Shown piece after piece: positions 8,308 to 18,542 of a stretch of 37,180 nucleotides of DNA (its first letter is position 1; the number at the start of each line of letters is the position of its first letter). The notes below the pieces were generated by a model. That model ran no database searches. It worked only from the letters and a program-made list of their open reading frames with translations, and was not told where the DNA came from. Origin of the DNA: Bacteroidales bacterium Bact_07 (GTDB taxonomy: Bacteria > Bacteroidota > Bacteroidia > Bacteroidales > Tenuifilaceae). The position numbers and the translations under genes were made by a program. Where the stretch lies: NCBI GenBank assembly GCA_001603415.1, contig LUYY01000026.1, forward strand, positions 1-37,180, read 5' to 3'.

Positions 8308-8919
8308 TTGATGCTGTTACACGATTTATTGAAGGGGAAGCGACTGGTTTTAGCGTCAAAATCGCCAAGGAGGCGAGAGTTACTCAAAGGGCTTGATGTC
8401 GATTTTGAGATTTGGGATACCAATCACGACGACGAGGAGCCATTCCCTGCCAATTTGCCTTTGGCCGATGTGCCAGTTTTCCTGGCTAAGCATAAGGCTG
8501 CTCACTTTGCCGATGAACTCGATGAAAACACCATCCTTATCACCTGCGATACTGTTGTGATATGCTGTAATCAAATAATTGGCAAGCCCAGGGATGCTGC
8601 CGACGCGCGCCGTATCCTTAGCTCACTATCGAACAAGTCGCATACGGTAGTTACCGGTGTTTGCTTAAAATCCAAGAATTCCGAACGGGTATTTGATGCT
8701 GCAACTGAGGTTTACTTCAAGCGTCTTAGTTTGGAGGAAATTGATTATTATGTAGATAGATACAAGCCCTTTGATAAAGCTGGGGCTTATGGCGTGCAGG
8801 AATGGATTGGTTATGTGGGCGTGGAGCGTATCGATGGTTCTTACTTCAATGTAATGGGACTTCCTATACATACCCTGCATTCCCAATTAATCTCTTTCGT
8901 TACATCGATGTCAAAATAG
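8308..8919 (+). CDS. maf: Maf family nucleotide pyrophosphatase
   Basis: LVLASKSPRRRELLKGL; CDTVVICCNQIIGKPRDAADARRIL; DKAGAYGVQEWIGYVGVERIDGSYFNVMGLP. Confidence 0.95.
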   Translation: MMLLHDLLKGKRLVLASKSPRRRELLKGLDVDFEIWDTNHDDEEPFPANLPLADVPVFLAKHKAAHFADELDENTILITCDTVVICCNQIIGKPRDAADARRILSSLSNKSHTVVTGVCLKSKNSERVFDAATEVYFKRLSLEEIDYYVDRYKPFDKAGAYGVQEWIGYVGVERIDGSYFNVMGLPIHTLHSQLISFVTSMSK

Positions 8920-8935
8920 AAAAATTAAAATAGCT

Positions 8936-11095
8936 ATGAGAAAAGCATTCCTTTTTGTGGTTCTTTCCCTATTCCTTGTTTTCAAAGGAATTGCCGATGA
9001 GGGTATGTGGTTACCCATGCTCATTGGTAAAAATTTAGCCGAGATGCAGCGGATGGGATTCAAACTTACTGCCGAAGACCTATACAATGTAAACGGTTCA
9101 AGTCTAAAAGATGCCATTGTGCAGTTTGGCGGAGGTTGCACAGGCGAACTCATTTCGGCCGAGGGACTCTTGATAACCAATCACCATTGCGGATATCCCG
9201 AAATACAGTCGCATTCAACCATTGAGAATAACCTTTTGGCCAATGGCTTTTGGGCTGCTTCCCGTGCCGATGAGCTTCCAAATCCTGGCTTGGAGGTTAA
9301 ATTTTTAGTGCGTATGGATGATGTTACCAACCGTGTACTGAAAAATCTTACTCCCGGCATGAACGAACGTGAACGCTTAATGAGTATTCAACAGGTTGCC
9401 GATAGCTTAATCCAACTGGCCGAAAAGGAAGGTGTTGGATACGAGGCTATTATTCGCCCATTTTACTATGGCAACCAGTATTACATGTTTGTTTATCAGG
9501 TTTATAAAGATGTTCGTTTGGTGGGAGCTCCACCCGATGCCATAGGTAAGTTTGGCGGTGATACCGATAATTGGGTTTGGCCCCGCCATACCGGCGACTT
9601 CTCGCTTTTCCGTATTTATGCCGATAAGAACAATAACCCTGCACCTTATTCGCCAAGTAACGTGCCTTTCAAGCCCAAAAAGTTTTTTAAAATATCGATG
9701 AGGGGTGTTAAGGAGGGTGATTTTACCTTAGTTTACGGATTCCCGGGACGCACCCAGCAGTTTATCACTTCACACGCCGTTAACCTGTTGATTAATCAGA
9801 GCAATCCCAATAAGATTGGGCTTCGCGATATCCGTCTGTCAATCTTTAAAAGTTTCATGGATGCCAACGATACCATTGCCATTAAGTATGCTGCTAAACA
9901 TGCCCGAGTTGCCAATGCTTGGAAAAAGTGGATAGGCGAGACCATGGGGCTTCGCCGATTAGATGCCGTTGCCCAAAAACAGGAACTTGAAAACATGTTT
10001 GCCGCATGGGCTGCTACCAACCCTGAGCTTAAAGAGCGGTATGGCTGGTTGTTGCCAAAGTTCCAAAACCTTTACTCTGAACTGGCACCACTATCGTTGG
10101 TTGTGGATTACCGCAACGAGGCTGTTTATGGCGTTGAACTGCTCAGCTTTGCTTCGCGTTTCGAGAGGTTACTGAGCATGGCCATTGACCCCAAAGCCGA
10201 TAAGGAGAAGTTGATTGAGCAGCGTGAAAACTTGAAGGATTATGTCCGCGATTTCTTCAAGGACTTTGAACTTGATGTGGACAGGGAGGTTTTTGCTGCC
10301 TTGATGAAGGCTTACCAAGAGCGTGTTCCTCAAAAGTTACAACCTGAGTTCCTGAATAAGTTCATGTTGCAATCGGGCAACTGGAGGCAACTGGCGGGGC
10401 AAATTTACTCGCAAACAGTTTTTGCCGATAGCGTTAGGGTTTTGACCCTTTTGAACGATATTGATAGCACAAGTGCGCGTGAGTTCCTGAACGACCCAAT
10501 CTTCAATATTTACTTTGAGTTTGAGGATTATTACCGCAAAAATGTTCAAAAACGATACTTTGAAATTACTGACAGTCTCGAAATCCTTTACCGCACCTAT
10601 GTGGAGGGGCTAATGCGCATGCAACCCGACAAGCGTTTCTACCCTGATGCCAACTCAACCCTACGAATTGCCTACGGCAAGGTAGCCGGTTTTAACCCCC
10701 GCGATGGAGTGGTTTACGACTACTACACCACCATCGATGGGATTTACGAAAAATCCCAGCAGCGCAACGTTCCCGATTATGTTCCACCAAAACGTTTAAT
10801 GGAACTCTACCAGGCAAAGGACTTTGGCCCCTATGCCGTTAACGGCACTGTGCCTGTGGCATTTATCGCATCAAACCACACCACAGGCGGCAACTCTGGC
10901 AGCCCTGTTCTCGATGCCGAAGGCAACCTTATTGGTGTGAACTTTGACCGCTGTTGGGAAAGCACCATGAGCGACGTGATGTTCGACCCCAATTACTGCC
11001 GAAACATCTCGCTCGATATGCGCTACGCACTCTTTATTATCGACAAGTATGCTGGCGCTAAAAATCTGATTAACGAAATGGTGATTTTGCAGTAA
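8936..11095 (+). CDS. S46 family dipeptidyl-peptidase, DPP11-like (Asp/Glu-specific predicted)
   Basis: LITNHHCGY His motif, TGGNSGSPVLDAEGNLIGVNFDRCWES Ser motif with Arg at +18 from the catalytic Ser. Confidence 0.93.
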   Translation: MRKAFLFVVLSLFLVFKGIADEGMWLPMLIGKNLAEMQRMGFKLTAEDLYNVNGSSLKDAIVQFGGGCTGELISAEGLLITNHHCGYPEIQSHSTIENNLLANGFWAASRADELPNPGLEVKFLVRMDDVTNRVLKNLTPGMNERERLMSIQQVADSLIQLAEKEGVGYEAIIRPFYYGNQYYMFVYQVYKDVRLVGAPPDAIGKFGGDTDNWVWPRHTGDFSLFRIYADKNNNPAPYSPSNVPFKPKKFFKISMRGVKEGDFTLVYGFPGRTQQFITSHAVNLLINQSNPNKIGLRDIRLSIFKSFMDANDTIAIKYAAKHARVANAWKKWIGETMGLRRLDAVAQKQELENMFAAWAATNPELKERYGWLLPKFQNLYSELAPLSLVVDYRNEAVYGVELLSFASRFERLLSMAIDPKADKEKLIEQRENLKDYVRDFFKDFELDVDREVFAALMKAYQERVPQKLQPEFLNKFMLQSGNWRQLAGQIYSQTVFADSVRVLTLLNDIDSTSAREFLNDPIFNIYFEFEDYYRKNVQKRYFEITDSLEILYRTYVEGLMRMQPDKRFYPDANSTLRIAYGKVAGFNPRDGVVYDYYTTIDGIYEKSQQRNVPDYVPPKRLMELYQAKDFGPYAVNGTVPVAFIASNHTTGGNSGSPVLDAEGNLIGVNFDRCWESTMSDVMFDPNYCRNISLDMRYALFIIDKYAGAKNLINEMVILQ

Positions 11096-11117
11096 AAGGG
11101 AAATAAAGTAAAGGCTC

Positions 11118-11153
11118 AAACGCTTAGCTTCTGCACGAAGCTGAGCGTTTTTT
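11118..11153 (+). terminator. Intrinsic terminator downstream of the S46 peptidase
   Basis: AAACGCTTAGCTTC-TGCAC-GAAGCTGAGCGTTT stem (one G-T wobble) followed by a T run. Confidence 0.88.
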
Positions 11154-11163
11154 GTCGTAATAG

Positions 11164-11871
11164 TTATTTTCTAATTCTGTACACCTTTTGCATGGTATGC
11201 ATAAATCCCCTGGTACCGTAACCTTGGGCTATAAGATTGAGGGTTTCGGTGTTATTGATTGGGAAAATAGAACCAAATAGTCCCTTTACCTGTGGTATGG
11301 TAAACATTAGGTTGTGGAGTGGGGTGGAGGGGCCAAGCATGTAAATGGAACATTTGGGACTAACGGCTTTGGCTATTCCGCCAAAGGTGCCGTTACCAAG
11401 ACTGGTTGAGGTAAGTATCACACAGTCGGCTTGCGTTAGGTATTCGTGCTGTTTTTCCATGGGTAGCACCGGAGCATCGTGCTGGTCGATGTCAAAAACA
11501 ACAGGACTCACTCCCTTGACCTGTAGCTTTTGAACCAGCGAGCCAAAGTACCCTATCATTACCGGATTGGCGAAGCGGGTAAAGTCAACCACATCAAAAA
11601 TATCACCGTAACCGTCGGGTTTGCTAAGGTAGTTCAGTGATGCGTTGATAAAGGCATTCGCAACCACACGGCACTCAGCTTTGCTGAAATCGATGTTGCT
11701 GATATGATTTTGGTGAACTTTGACGTTAAGCGTGGCGCAAACACCAATCTGACCATTGTTGTTCATGGCAGCCACGTATTTGTCGCCAAAAGTGAATTGA
11801 ACATCACCAATGGTTTTTACGCCTTTTGCCTTTTCAAAAAGTTGTTCAAGTATATCGTTATTGTCGGGCAT
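11164..11871 (-). CDS. DUF364/DUF4213-type Rossmann-like (putative heavy-metal chelation) protein
   Basis: 235 aa; IGYFGSLVQKLQVKGVSPVVFDID...LTQADCVILTSTSLGNGTFGGIAKAVSPKCSIYMLGPSTPL. Confidence 0.72.
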   Translation of the reverse strand: MPDNNDILEQLFEKAKGVKTIGDVQFTFGDKYVAAMNNNGQIGVCATLNVKVHQNHISNIDFSKAECRVVANAFINASLNYLSKPDGYGDIFDVVDFTRFANPVMIGYFGSLVQKLQVKGVSPVVFDIDQHDAPVLPMEKQHEYLTQADCVILTSTSLGNGTFGGIAKAVSPKCSIYMLGPSTPLHNLMFTIPQVKGLFGSIFPINNTETLNLIAQGYGTRGFMHTMQKVYRIRK

Positions 11872-11903
11872 ACGCTAAATTTGTAGTTTCATCTTGTTTA
11901 AGA

Positions 11904-12473
11904 ATGGATATCGATAACCTAACTGAACGGCTAAAATACTCACTTCGTAAAAGCGAAGTGCAGCAGTTGGCATCTTTTTTTTCAGCTCATCCCAAAGGTA
12001 TCGATATTCTTTTTGAACTTAGCATTTCCGGTAGTAATGAGCTGGCTTTCCATGCGGCTTGGGTTTTGGAGGGTTGCCTTATAGGAAGTCGTTCGCTTTT
12101 AGATGTTTATGCCGATAGGGTTTTAGCGCTAATTCCCGAATTGCGAAACAACTCGGTTCGCCGCCATTTTTGCAAGCTTTTCAAAACATGGCTGGCCACT
12201 AATCAATCTAAACTATCGGGTTGGATTGATACTCGAAATGGTAAGGTAGAGCGGTTGATTGAGGCTTGTTACGACTGGCTATTAAGCAACGATGTGCCTG
12301 TTAGCGTTAAGGCTCATTGCATTGAAATACTATCAATTATGTCCAATCACTACCCATGGATCGCCGAGGAGTTGCCTAATACCATAAGGCTTATACAAAT
12401 CGACTCAACTCCAGGAATTAAAGCAATGGTTAGGCGAATAAAAAAAACAGGGACTCGGAATGGTAAGGCTTGA
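11904..12473 (+). CDS. Hypothetical protein, possible alpha-helical (HEAT-like) repeat fold
   Basis: Start at MDIDNLTERLKY; ELAFHAAWVLEG and later helical segments; overlaps the tlyA start by 14 bp. Confidence 0.7.
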   Translation: MDIDNLTERLKYSLRKSEVQQLASFFSAHPKGIDILFELSISGSNELAFHAAWVLEGCLIGSRSLLDVYADRVLALIPELRNNSVRRHFCKLFKTWLATNQSKLSGWIDTRNGKVERLIEACYDWLLSNDVPVSVKAHCIEILSIMSNHYPWIAEELPNTIRLIQIDSTPGIKAMVRRIKKTGTRNGKA

Positions 12474-13251
12474 TATATATTTGGTGGAACAAGGGCTTTG
12501 CCGTTCACGGGAGCGCGCAAAAGCGCATATTTTGGCGGGAGAAGTTTTGGTTAATGGAGCAAAGATTACTAAACCGGCTTACCCGGTTTCCGATACCGAT
12601 AAGGTTGAACTGTCGGAAAGTTCAAGCAATTTTTTTAGCCGTGGTGAGTTGAAACTGCAAAGGGCAATCGATGAGTTTGGGCTCGACTTTTCAGGTAAGC
12701 TGGTGCTCGATGTAGGGGCATCTACCGGTGGTTTTACCTTTTGCGCCTTGCAGCATGGCGCAAGGTTTGTTTGGGCGGTTGATGTTGGAACTAACCAGCT
12801 CGATGCCAGGTTAACCCACGATTCGCGCGTTTGTTCGCTGGAAAAAACCGATATCCGCACACTCGATATCTCGGCACTGGGCACGCAGGTCGATATTGTA
12901 ACTGCCGATCTGTCGTTTATTTCACTCACGCAGGTGGCTCAACCCATGGTTAAATTCCTTAAACCCGAAGGGTTTATGGTGCTACTCATAAAGCCACAGT
13001 TTGAGGCAGGCTTGGAGAACATTGGAAAAAATGGTGTGGTAAAGGATAAAGAGGTTCATGAATTGGTGATTGAGAAGGTGGCAAATTGTTTTGCTCAGCA
13101 CAACTTATACCTGAATAGTATTACATTTGCACCGCTCAAGGGTAAGGGTTATAATATTGAGTATCTTGCACTTTTTAGCCGTTCCCTTAAGGTTTTGCCC
13201 CATATAAAATCGGTTGTGAGTAATGCGTTTGAACTAAACAAAAGTATTTAA
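12460..13251 (+). CDS. tlyA: TlyA family RNA 2'-O-methyltransferase / S4 domain protein
   Basis: MVRLDIYLVEQGLCRSRERAKAHILAGEVLVNG S4 domain; LDVGASTGGFTFCALQHGARFVWAVDVGTNQL SAM motif. Confidence 0.94.
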   Translation: MVRLDIYLVEQGLCRSRERAKAHILAGEVLVNGAKITKPAYPVSDTDKVELSESSSNFFSRGELKLQRAIDEFGLDFSGKLVLDVGASTGGFTFCALQHGARFVWAVDVGTNQLDARLTHDSRVCSLEKTDIRTLDISALGTQVDIVTADLSFISLTQVAQPMVKFLKPEGFMVLLIKPQFEAGLENIGKNGVVKDKEVHELVIEKVANCFAQHNLYLNSITFAPLKGKGYNIEYLALFSRSLKVLPHIKSVVSNAFELNKSI

Positions 13252-13255
13252 AGGG

Positions 13256-15295
13256 ATGAATAAAACAGGATTCGACAGTTTCTTGGAAGCTATTCACTGG
13301 ATTGTAAGGAATTTACTGGTTGGTGTAATAATCCTTTTTTTATCGAGGTTGATTTTTCTACTATCGTATGCCGATTGGCACGACCTGCGCGGATTGTCGG
13401 GCGATGTTGTCAGGGCTTTTGCTGTGGGTTTAAAATTCGACCTGAAAGTGCTAACCATTGCTTTGCTTCCATTGATTGTAATTGCTTTTGTTAGGTTGAT
13501 GTTGGGCAGAAGGGTAGGCCGTTTTACTGTATTTTTCAGGCATTATTCTACTTTGATAATGTTTTTGGTAGTGCTGTTCGAGGTGATAAACTTCTACTTT
13601 TACAAATTTTATCACACCAAAATCAACGTAGTAATTTTTGGTTTTTTTGAGGATGATACCTGGGCTGTATTGGTTTCTATCTGGAAGGAGTATCCGGTTA
13701 TTCCATTATTGCTGTTGTTTGCATTGCTAATTTGGGCATTCCATAGGCTTTTTGCCCATCTGTATAAGCCTGTTTCCTACAATTTCAGCGAAATGGTAAA
13801 GCCATTTTGGCTTAGAGCTACTGTGGTTATTTTTCTTTCCGGGTTATACTTTTTGGGCATGCGCGGTAATTTGGGAGTTGTGCCGCTCGATGGCAGGCAT
13901 GCAACCATTTCGGAGAATGTGTTTGTTAACGCTTTGCCGGTAAACGGGCTATTTAGCACCAAAATTGCTTGGGCCGACAGAAAGGCCAGTAGAATTGATA
14001 TCAACATTCCTAAAATGTTGAAATCGTTAAAGTTTAGTTCAATTGAGGACGCTGCAAGTGCGCTTTACGGCACTAAAATCGATAGTGTAACTCCTGGGGC
14101 TTTCTTTACTTATACCAGTCAAAACGATTTTCTTGAAACCAATCCCCCGCATGTGGTTTTCATCCTGATGGAAAGCATGAGCAACTTTTATATCGATATG
14201 CACTCCGATAGTTGTAACATGCTGGGTTCACTTGCCGACGTACTTGATAGCTGTTTCCTGTTCCGTAACTTTTTGCCTTCGTATTCGGGAACCATATATT
14301 CGCTCGAGAGCATACTGGTTAATACCCCAAAAAGTCCGCTCTCGCAATCGCCATATCAGAATTTTTCGTTTGACGCATCGGCTGCAAAGCCATTTTACGA
14401 CAAGGGCTATCAAAATGTATTCATTACCGGCGGTAAAATGGGATGGAGAAACATGGACAAGTTTATACCGCGCCAGTATTTCCACACCATTGAAGCCGAA
14501 CCCACGCTTAGGCAGCACTATCCAAATGGAAGTTCCGGTGAATGGGGCATGCACGATGAGGTGCTATTCCAAAGGACTTTCGAACTACTCAGCCATTCCA
14601 ACGGAAAACCCTACCTGATATTTGGCATGACCATATCGCACCATACACCCTACGATATCCCTGCCAGTTACAAGGGTTATCCCATTAATATTCCCCAATG
14701 GGCACGTAAACGAATGAAATTCGACGATGAGGTAGTTTTGAAGGGTTTAAGGGCATACCAGTATGCCAACAGCTGTTTAGGCGATTTTATTAAACAGATA
14801 ATTAATTCGCCCCTTGGCGAGAACACCATTATTGTAGCCACAGGCGACCATAACATACGTCAGAATTTTGAGTATCCGCAGGAAGATTTATTCATGCAAT
14901 ATTCGGTTCCCTTGCTCATGTATATTCCACCAAAGTATCGCCCTAAAAACCCAATCGATACCAAACGCTTTGCATCGCACAAGGATATTTTCCCTACCCT
15001 TTACAACCTTTCGCTTTCCAACGCGCAATATCCAAACTTTGGAAACAACCTTTGTGACCCCAATAGCGCAAGCGACTTTGGACTATACTGCTACAGCATT
15101 GCTGCCGATAGCCTTGGACTTGTCGATTTTAGCACATCGCCCTTGTTCTACCGGTGGAGCGACAGGGAGCACCGTAAACTTGTGCCAAGTAACTCTTCGC
15201 CCGACACCCATCTCGATTCGCTTATGATTAGGGCAAGGGCTCTTACTGCCTGCATGAACTACCTGTTAATTAAACAAATTGAAAAAAACAGGTAG
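13256..15295 (+). CDS. LTA synthase family sulfatase (membrane phosphoglycerol/phosphoethanolamine transferase type)
   Basis: N-terminal TM segments, HVVFILMESMSNFYID, PSYSGTIYSLESILVNTP, TGDHNIRQ. Confidence 0.9.
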   Translation: MNKTGFDSFLEAIHWIVRNLLVGVIILFLSRLIFLLSYADWHDLRGLSGDVVRAFAVGLKFDLKVLTIALLPLIVIAFVRLMLGRRVGRFTVFFRHYSTLIMFLVVLFEVINFYFYKFYHTKINVVIFGFFEDDTWAVLVSIWKEYPVIPLLLLFALLIWAFHRLFAHLYKPVSYNFSEMVKPFWLRATVVIFLSGLYFLGMRGNLGVVPLDGRHATISENVFVNALPVNGLFSTKIAWADRKASRIDINIPKMLKSLKFSSIEDAASALYGTKIDSVTPGAFFTYTSQNDFLETNPPHVVFILMESMSNFYIDMHSDSCNMLGSLADVLDSCFLFRNFLPSYSGTIYSLESILVNTPKSPLSQSPYQNFSFDASAAKPFYDKGYQNVFITGGKMGWRNMDKFIPRQYFHTIEAEPTLRQHYPNGSSGEWGMHDEVLFQRTFELLSHSNGKPYLIFGMTISHHTPYDIPASYKGYPINIPQWARKRMKFDDEVVLKGLRAYQYANSCLGDFIKQIINSPLGENTIIVATGDHNIRQNFEYPQEDLFMQYSVPLLMYIPPKYRPKNPIDTKRFASHKDIFPTLYNLSLSNAQYPNFGNNLCDPNSASDFGLYCYSIAADSLGLVDFSTSPLFYRWSDREHRKLVPSNSSPDTHLDSLMIRARALTACMNYLLIKQIEKNR

Positions 15296-15401
15296 TGGTG
15301 TTTAATGATATTGAAATTGTAGCTATATTTATATAAGAAAAAGATGAGAATATTAAACAAAACGCATCTTGGCGTGTTGGTTATTCAAAATCAATCAAGT
15401 T

Positions 15402-17804
15402 ATGTTACGAAAAACATTAGTAATTCTGCTTACATTTATAGTATATTCTCTCACAGCCCAGGATGAGGGCATAATCAAGGGGAGGGTTTCTGATAGCAAA
15501 AACAATGAACCAATTCCCTTTGCCAACGTCATAGTATTTGGTACAACCATTGGCACCACATCCGATTTCGACGGTAACTTTATTATTGCGGGGCTCCAAC
15601 CGGGTTGGGTAGAGTTGCGTGTTACCGCAATAGGCTATAAGCCTTACGTATCGGAGGCCATAATGGTAACGCGTTCAAAGAATGTTTATGTTGATATTGC
15701 TTTGGATGAGGCCCCGTTTGAAATTGAAGGTGTTGTGGTTAAAGCGTCACCTTTTCGCAGGAGCGAGGAGGCGCCCCTATCGTTGCGTCGAATTGGAATC
15801 GATGAGATTGAGCGAAACCCAGGAGGTAATCGCGATATTAGTCGTGTAATTCAGTCTCTTCCGGGTGTAGCACCTTCGCTTGCTTACCGCAACGATGTTA
15901 TTGTTCGCGGTGGTGGGCCTAACGAGAACCGTTTCTACCTCGATGGCGTTGAAATCCCAAACCTGAATCACTTTGCCACGCAGGGCTCTTCGGGTGGGCC
16001 TGTTGGCATTATCAATGTCGATTTTGTTCGGGAAGTCAATTTTTATTCTGGTGCTTTCCCCGCGTCAAAAGGGAATGCGCTTAGTTCGGTTCTCGATTTC
16101 CGTCAGGTTGAAGGAAATAGCGAGCGTTTGAAGGTAAAGGCTGCGGTTGGCGCATCGGATTTGGCACTCACCCTCGATGGCCCTTTGAGCAGGAACACAA
16201 CCATGATTTTCTCGGCCAGGCGTTCATACCTGCAATTCCTTTTCAATGCACTTGGGCTTCCGTTCCTGCCTAACTACAACGACTTTCAGTTCAAAACCAA
16301 AACCCGAATCGATGCCAAAAATGAAATTACCGTTATTGGCCTTGGTGCTAATGACGAGTTTGACCTGAACCTTAAACTGAAAAACCCCGATGAGTATCAG
16401 CGTTACATACTCGGCTATTTGCCTGTTAACACACAATGGAACTATACTTTGGGAACGGTTTACAAGCATTATGCTAAGAACGGTTACCATACCTTGGTTG
16501 TAAGCCGCAACATGTTGAACAACCGGCAGTATAAGTTTACCAACAACGATGATAATTTGCCAAAATTACTCGATTACACTTCGTGGGAGGCTGAAAATAA
16601 ATTGCGCTATGAGCGCGATTTGAGTTTAAGTAAGTTCAATGTAAACTACGGCGCTGGTTTGGAATATGCCCGTTACTATAACTCAACATTTAGGGCAAAG
16701 TTTGTGGGATCAACCTATACTCCCGATACTTATAAGACCAATCTCGATTTATTCAAGTGGAATGTTTTTGGGCAAGTGAACAGGGTTTTTCTGAATAACC
16801 TTACGGTTTCGTTAGGTCTAAGGGCCGATGCCAGCAGTTACTCTTCGGAGATGAACAACCTGTTTAAACAGGTAAGTCCCCGATTATCGCTTTCGTATAA
16901 GTTGAAGCCCAACGTTTTTCTTAATATGAACGTGGGTAGGTATTATCAACTGCCACCCTACACCGCCTTAGGGTTTGCTAACCCTGCTGGAACGCTTGTG
17001 AATAAAGCCAACGGAATAACCTATATTCAGTCCGATCACTTGATGGCCGGTTTTGAGTGGCAGCCCAATGAGGCAAGCCAGCTTACCGTTGAGGGTTTCT
17101 TGAAATTCTACGATAAGTATCCCGTGTCGCTTAACGATTCAGTAGCCATTTCAAGCAAAAGTGCCGATTATGGAACCTTTGGCGATGAACCGTTGGTTTC
17201 AACCGGCAAAGGCCGAACCTACGGCGTGGAGTTCCTTTACCGTAATAAAAAGTTACTGGGTTTTAATACTTTGTTTTCCTACACATTGGTTAGGAGCGAG
17301 ACAAGCCTTATGAATAGTACTCTTAAGCCTACTGGCAGTTGGATACCCACATCGTGGGATAACCGGCATCTGGTTACCATTACGGCTACCCGTTCGTTCA
17401 AAAAGGGTTGGGATTTTGGCTTTAAGTGGCGGTTTGTTGGTGGTCCTCCATACACACCCTACGATTTGGTTACTTCGTCGCTCATTAATGTTTGGGATGT
17501 CCAGCGTCAGCCTTCGCTCGATTATTCACGCTTTAACAGTAACCGATTATCGTCGTTCCATCAGCTCGATATTCGTGTCGATAAGTCGTATTTCTTTAAT
17601 TCGTGGATGCTCAATATCTACATTGATATTCAGAATGTTTACAATTTCCAGGGCGACAGACCGCCGCTTTATACAACTGTTTCCGACACTAATGGGAACC
17701 CCGTGGTTGACCCCAACGACTCTTCGCGTTACCTGCTTAAAAAGGTTGAGGGAAGCGGTGGTGGAACAGTATTGCCAACAATTGGAGTAATTGTAGAATT
17801 CTAA
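15402..17804 (+). CDS. TonB-dependent receptor with carboxypeptidase-like regulatory domain
   Basis: Signal peptide MLRKTLVILLTFIVYSLTAQ; GRVSDSKNNEPIPFANVIVFGTTIGTTSDFDGNF; plug NRDISRVIQSLPGVAPSLAYRNDVIVRGGGPNENRFYLDGVEIP. Confidence 0.95.
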   Translation: MLRKTLVILLTFIVYSLTAQDEGIIKGRVSDSKNNEPIPFANVIVFGTTIGTTSDFDGNFIIAGLQPGWVELRVTAIGYKPYVSEAIMVTRSKNVYVDIALDEAPFEIEGVVVKASPFRRSEEAPLSLRRIGIDEIERNPGGNRDISRVIQSLPGVAPSLAYRNDVIVRGGGPNENRFYLDGVEIPNLNHFATQGSSGGPVGIINVDFVREVNFYSGAFPASKGNALSSVLDFRQVEGNSERLKVKAAVGASDLALTLDGPLSRNTTMIFSARRSYLQFLFNALGLPFLPNYNDFQFKTKTRIDAKNEITVIGLGANDEFDLNLKLKNPDEYQRYILGYLPVNTQWNYTLGTVYKHYAKNGYHTLVVSRNMLNNRQYKFTNNDDNLPKLLDYTSWEAENKLRYERDLSLSKFNVNYGAGLEYARYYNSTFRAKFVGSTYTPDTYKTNLDLFKWNVFGQVNRVFLNNLTVSLGLRADASSYSSEMNNLFKQVSPRLSLSYKLKPNVFLNMNVGRYYQLPPYTALGFANPAGTLVNKANGITYIQSDHLMAGFEWQPNEASQLTVEGFLKFYDKYPVSLNDSVAISSKSADYGTFGDEPLVSTGKGRTYGVEFLYRNKKLLGFNTLFSYTLVRSETSLMNSTLKPTGSWIPTSWDNRHLVTITATRSFKKGWDFGFKWRFVGGPPYTPYDLVTSSLINVWDVQRQPSLDYSRFNSNRLSSFHQLDIRVDKSYFFNSWMLNIYIDIQNVYNFQGDRPPLYTTVSDTNGNPVVDPNDSSRYLLKKVEGSGGGTVLPTIGVIVEF

Positions 17805-17816
17805 AAAACAGAAAAA

Positions 17817-18542
17817 ATGAAAGTAGTAATCCTATTCATATCAACATTAGTGGGATTTATGGTATGGCAGTCGTGCAACACTACAAGCCAAACACAAACC
17901 CAAGCAGTAGTTCAGGAGCTGACAACATCGCCATTCAGCAATGGTGTTCCTGCTCAAATTATGGTAGTTGGAGGTCAAGAGTATAAATATCCCATTATGG
18001 CCATTTGGGTTGAAGATGTTAAAGGCAATTTTATTGGTACGCTATACGCATCGCAGTCCATTTCAACGGGCATTTTCCGTTATGGTGTTTACGATAAAGG
18101 CAAATGGCTGCCGGGTGAGCGTAATAGGCCAGCTGCATTGCCGCGCTGGAAAAACTTAACATCTGCTAACGCATCAAAATCTACCCAAAATATTGATGCA
18201 TTCAGCGGAGCAACCCCATCGGGTTCATTTACTCTTAAAACCATGCTTCCACCTTATATGAGTGAGTTAAAGGTTGTAATGGAAGTAAACAAGCCCTGGG
18301 ATTTCAACAATTACTGGCACAACAATCGTTTCCCGGGCGATGAGGAGTATGCCACATCGGGTCAGCCAGCTTTGATTTATGAGGCTTTGGTAAGCAGGAA
18401 TTCAACTGAAAATCGATTTTATTTCAAACCCGTTGGCCATAGTAATCCTTCCGGAGCCAATGGTGAGGTTAATCCCGATATCACTACTTTTACATCGGCA
18501 TTAAAAATTATTGATAACGCTTGGATTGAAATTGTAAAGTAA
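17817..18542 (+). CDS. DUF2271-like lipoprotein with DAFSGATPSG motif
   Basis: Lipobox-like VWQSC; IMAIWVEDVKGNFIGTLYAS; DAFSGATPSGSFTL; 12 bp after the TBDR stop. Confidence 0.75.
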   Translation: MKVVILFISTLVGFMVWQSCNTTSQTQTQAVVQELTTSPFSNGVPAQIMVVGGQEYKYPIMAIWVEDVKGNFIGTLYASQSISTGIFRYGVYDKGKWLPGERNRPAALPRWKNLTSANASKSTQNIDAFSGATPSGSFTLKTMLPPYMSELKVVMEVNKPWDFNNYWHNNRFPGDEEYATSGQPALIYEALVSRNSTENRFYFKPVGHSNPSGANGEVNPDITTFTSALKIIDNAWIEIVK

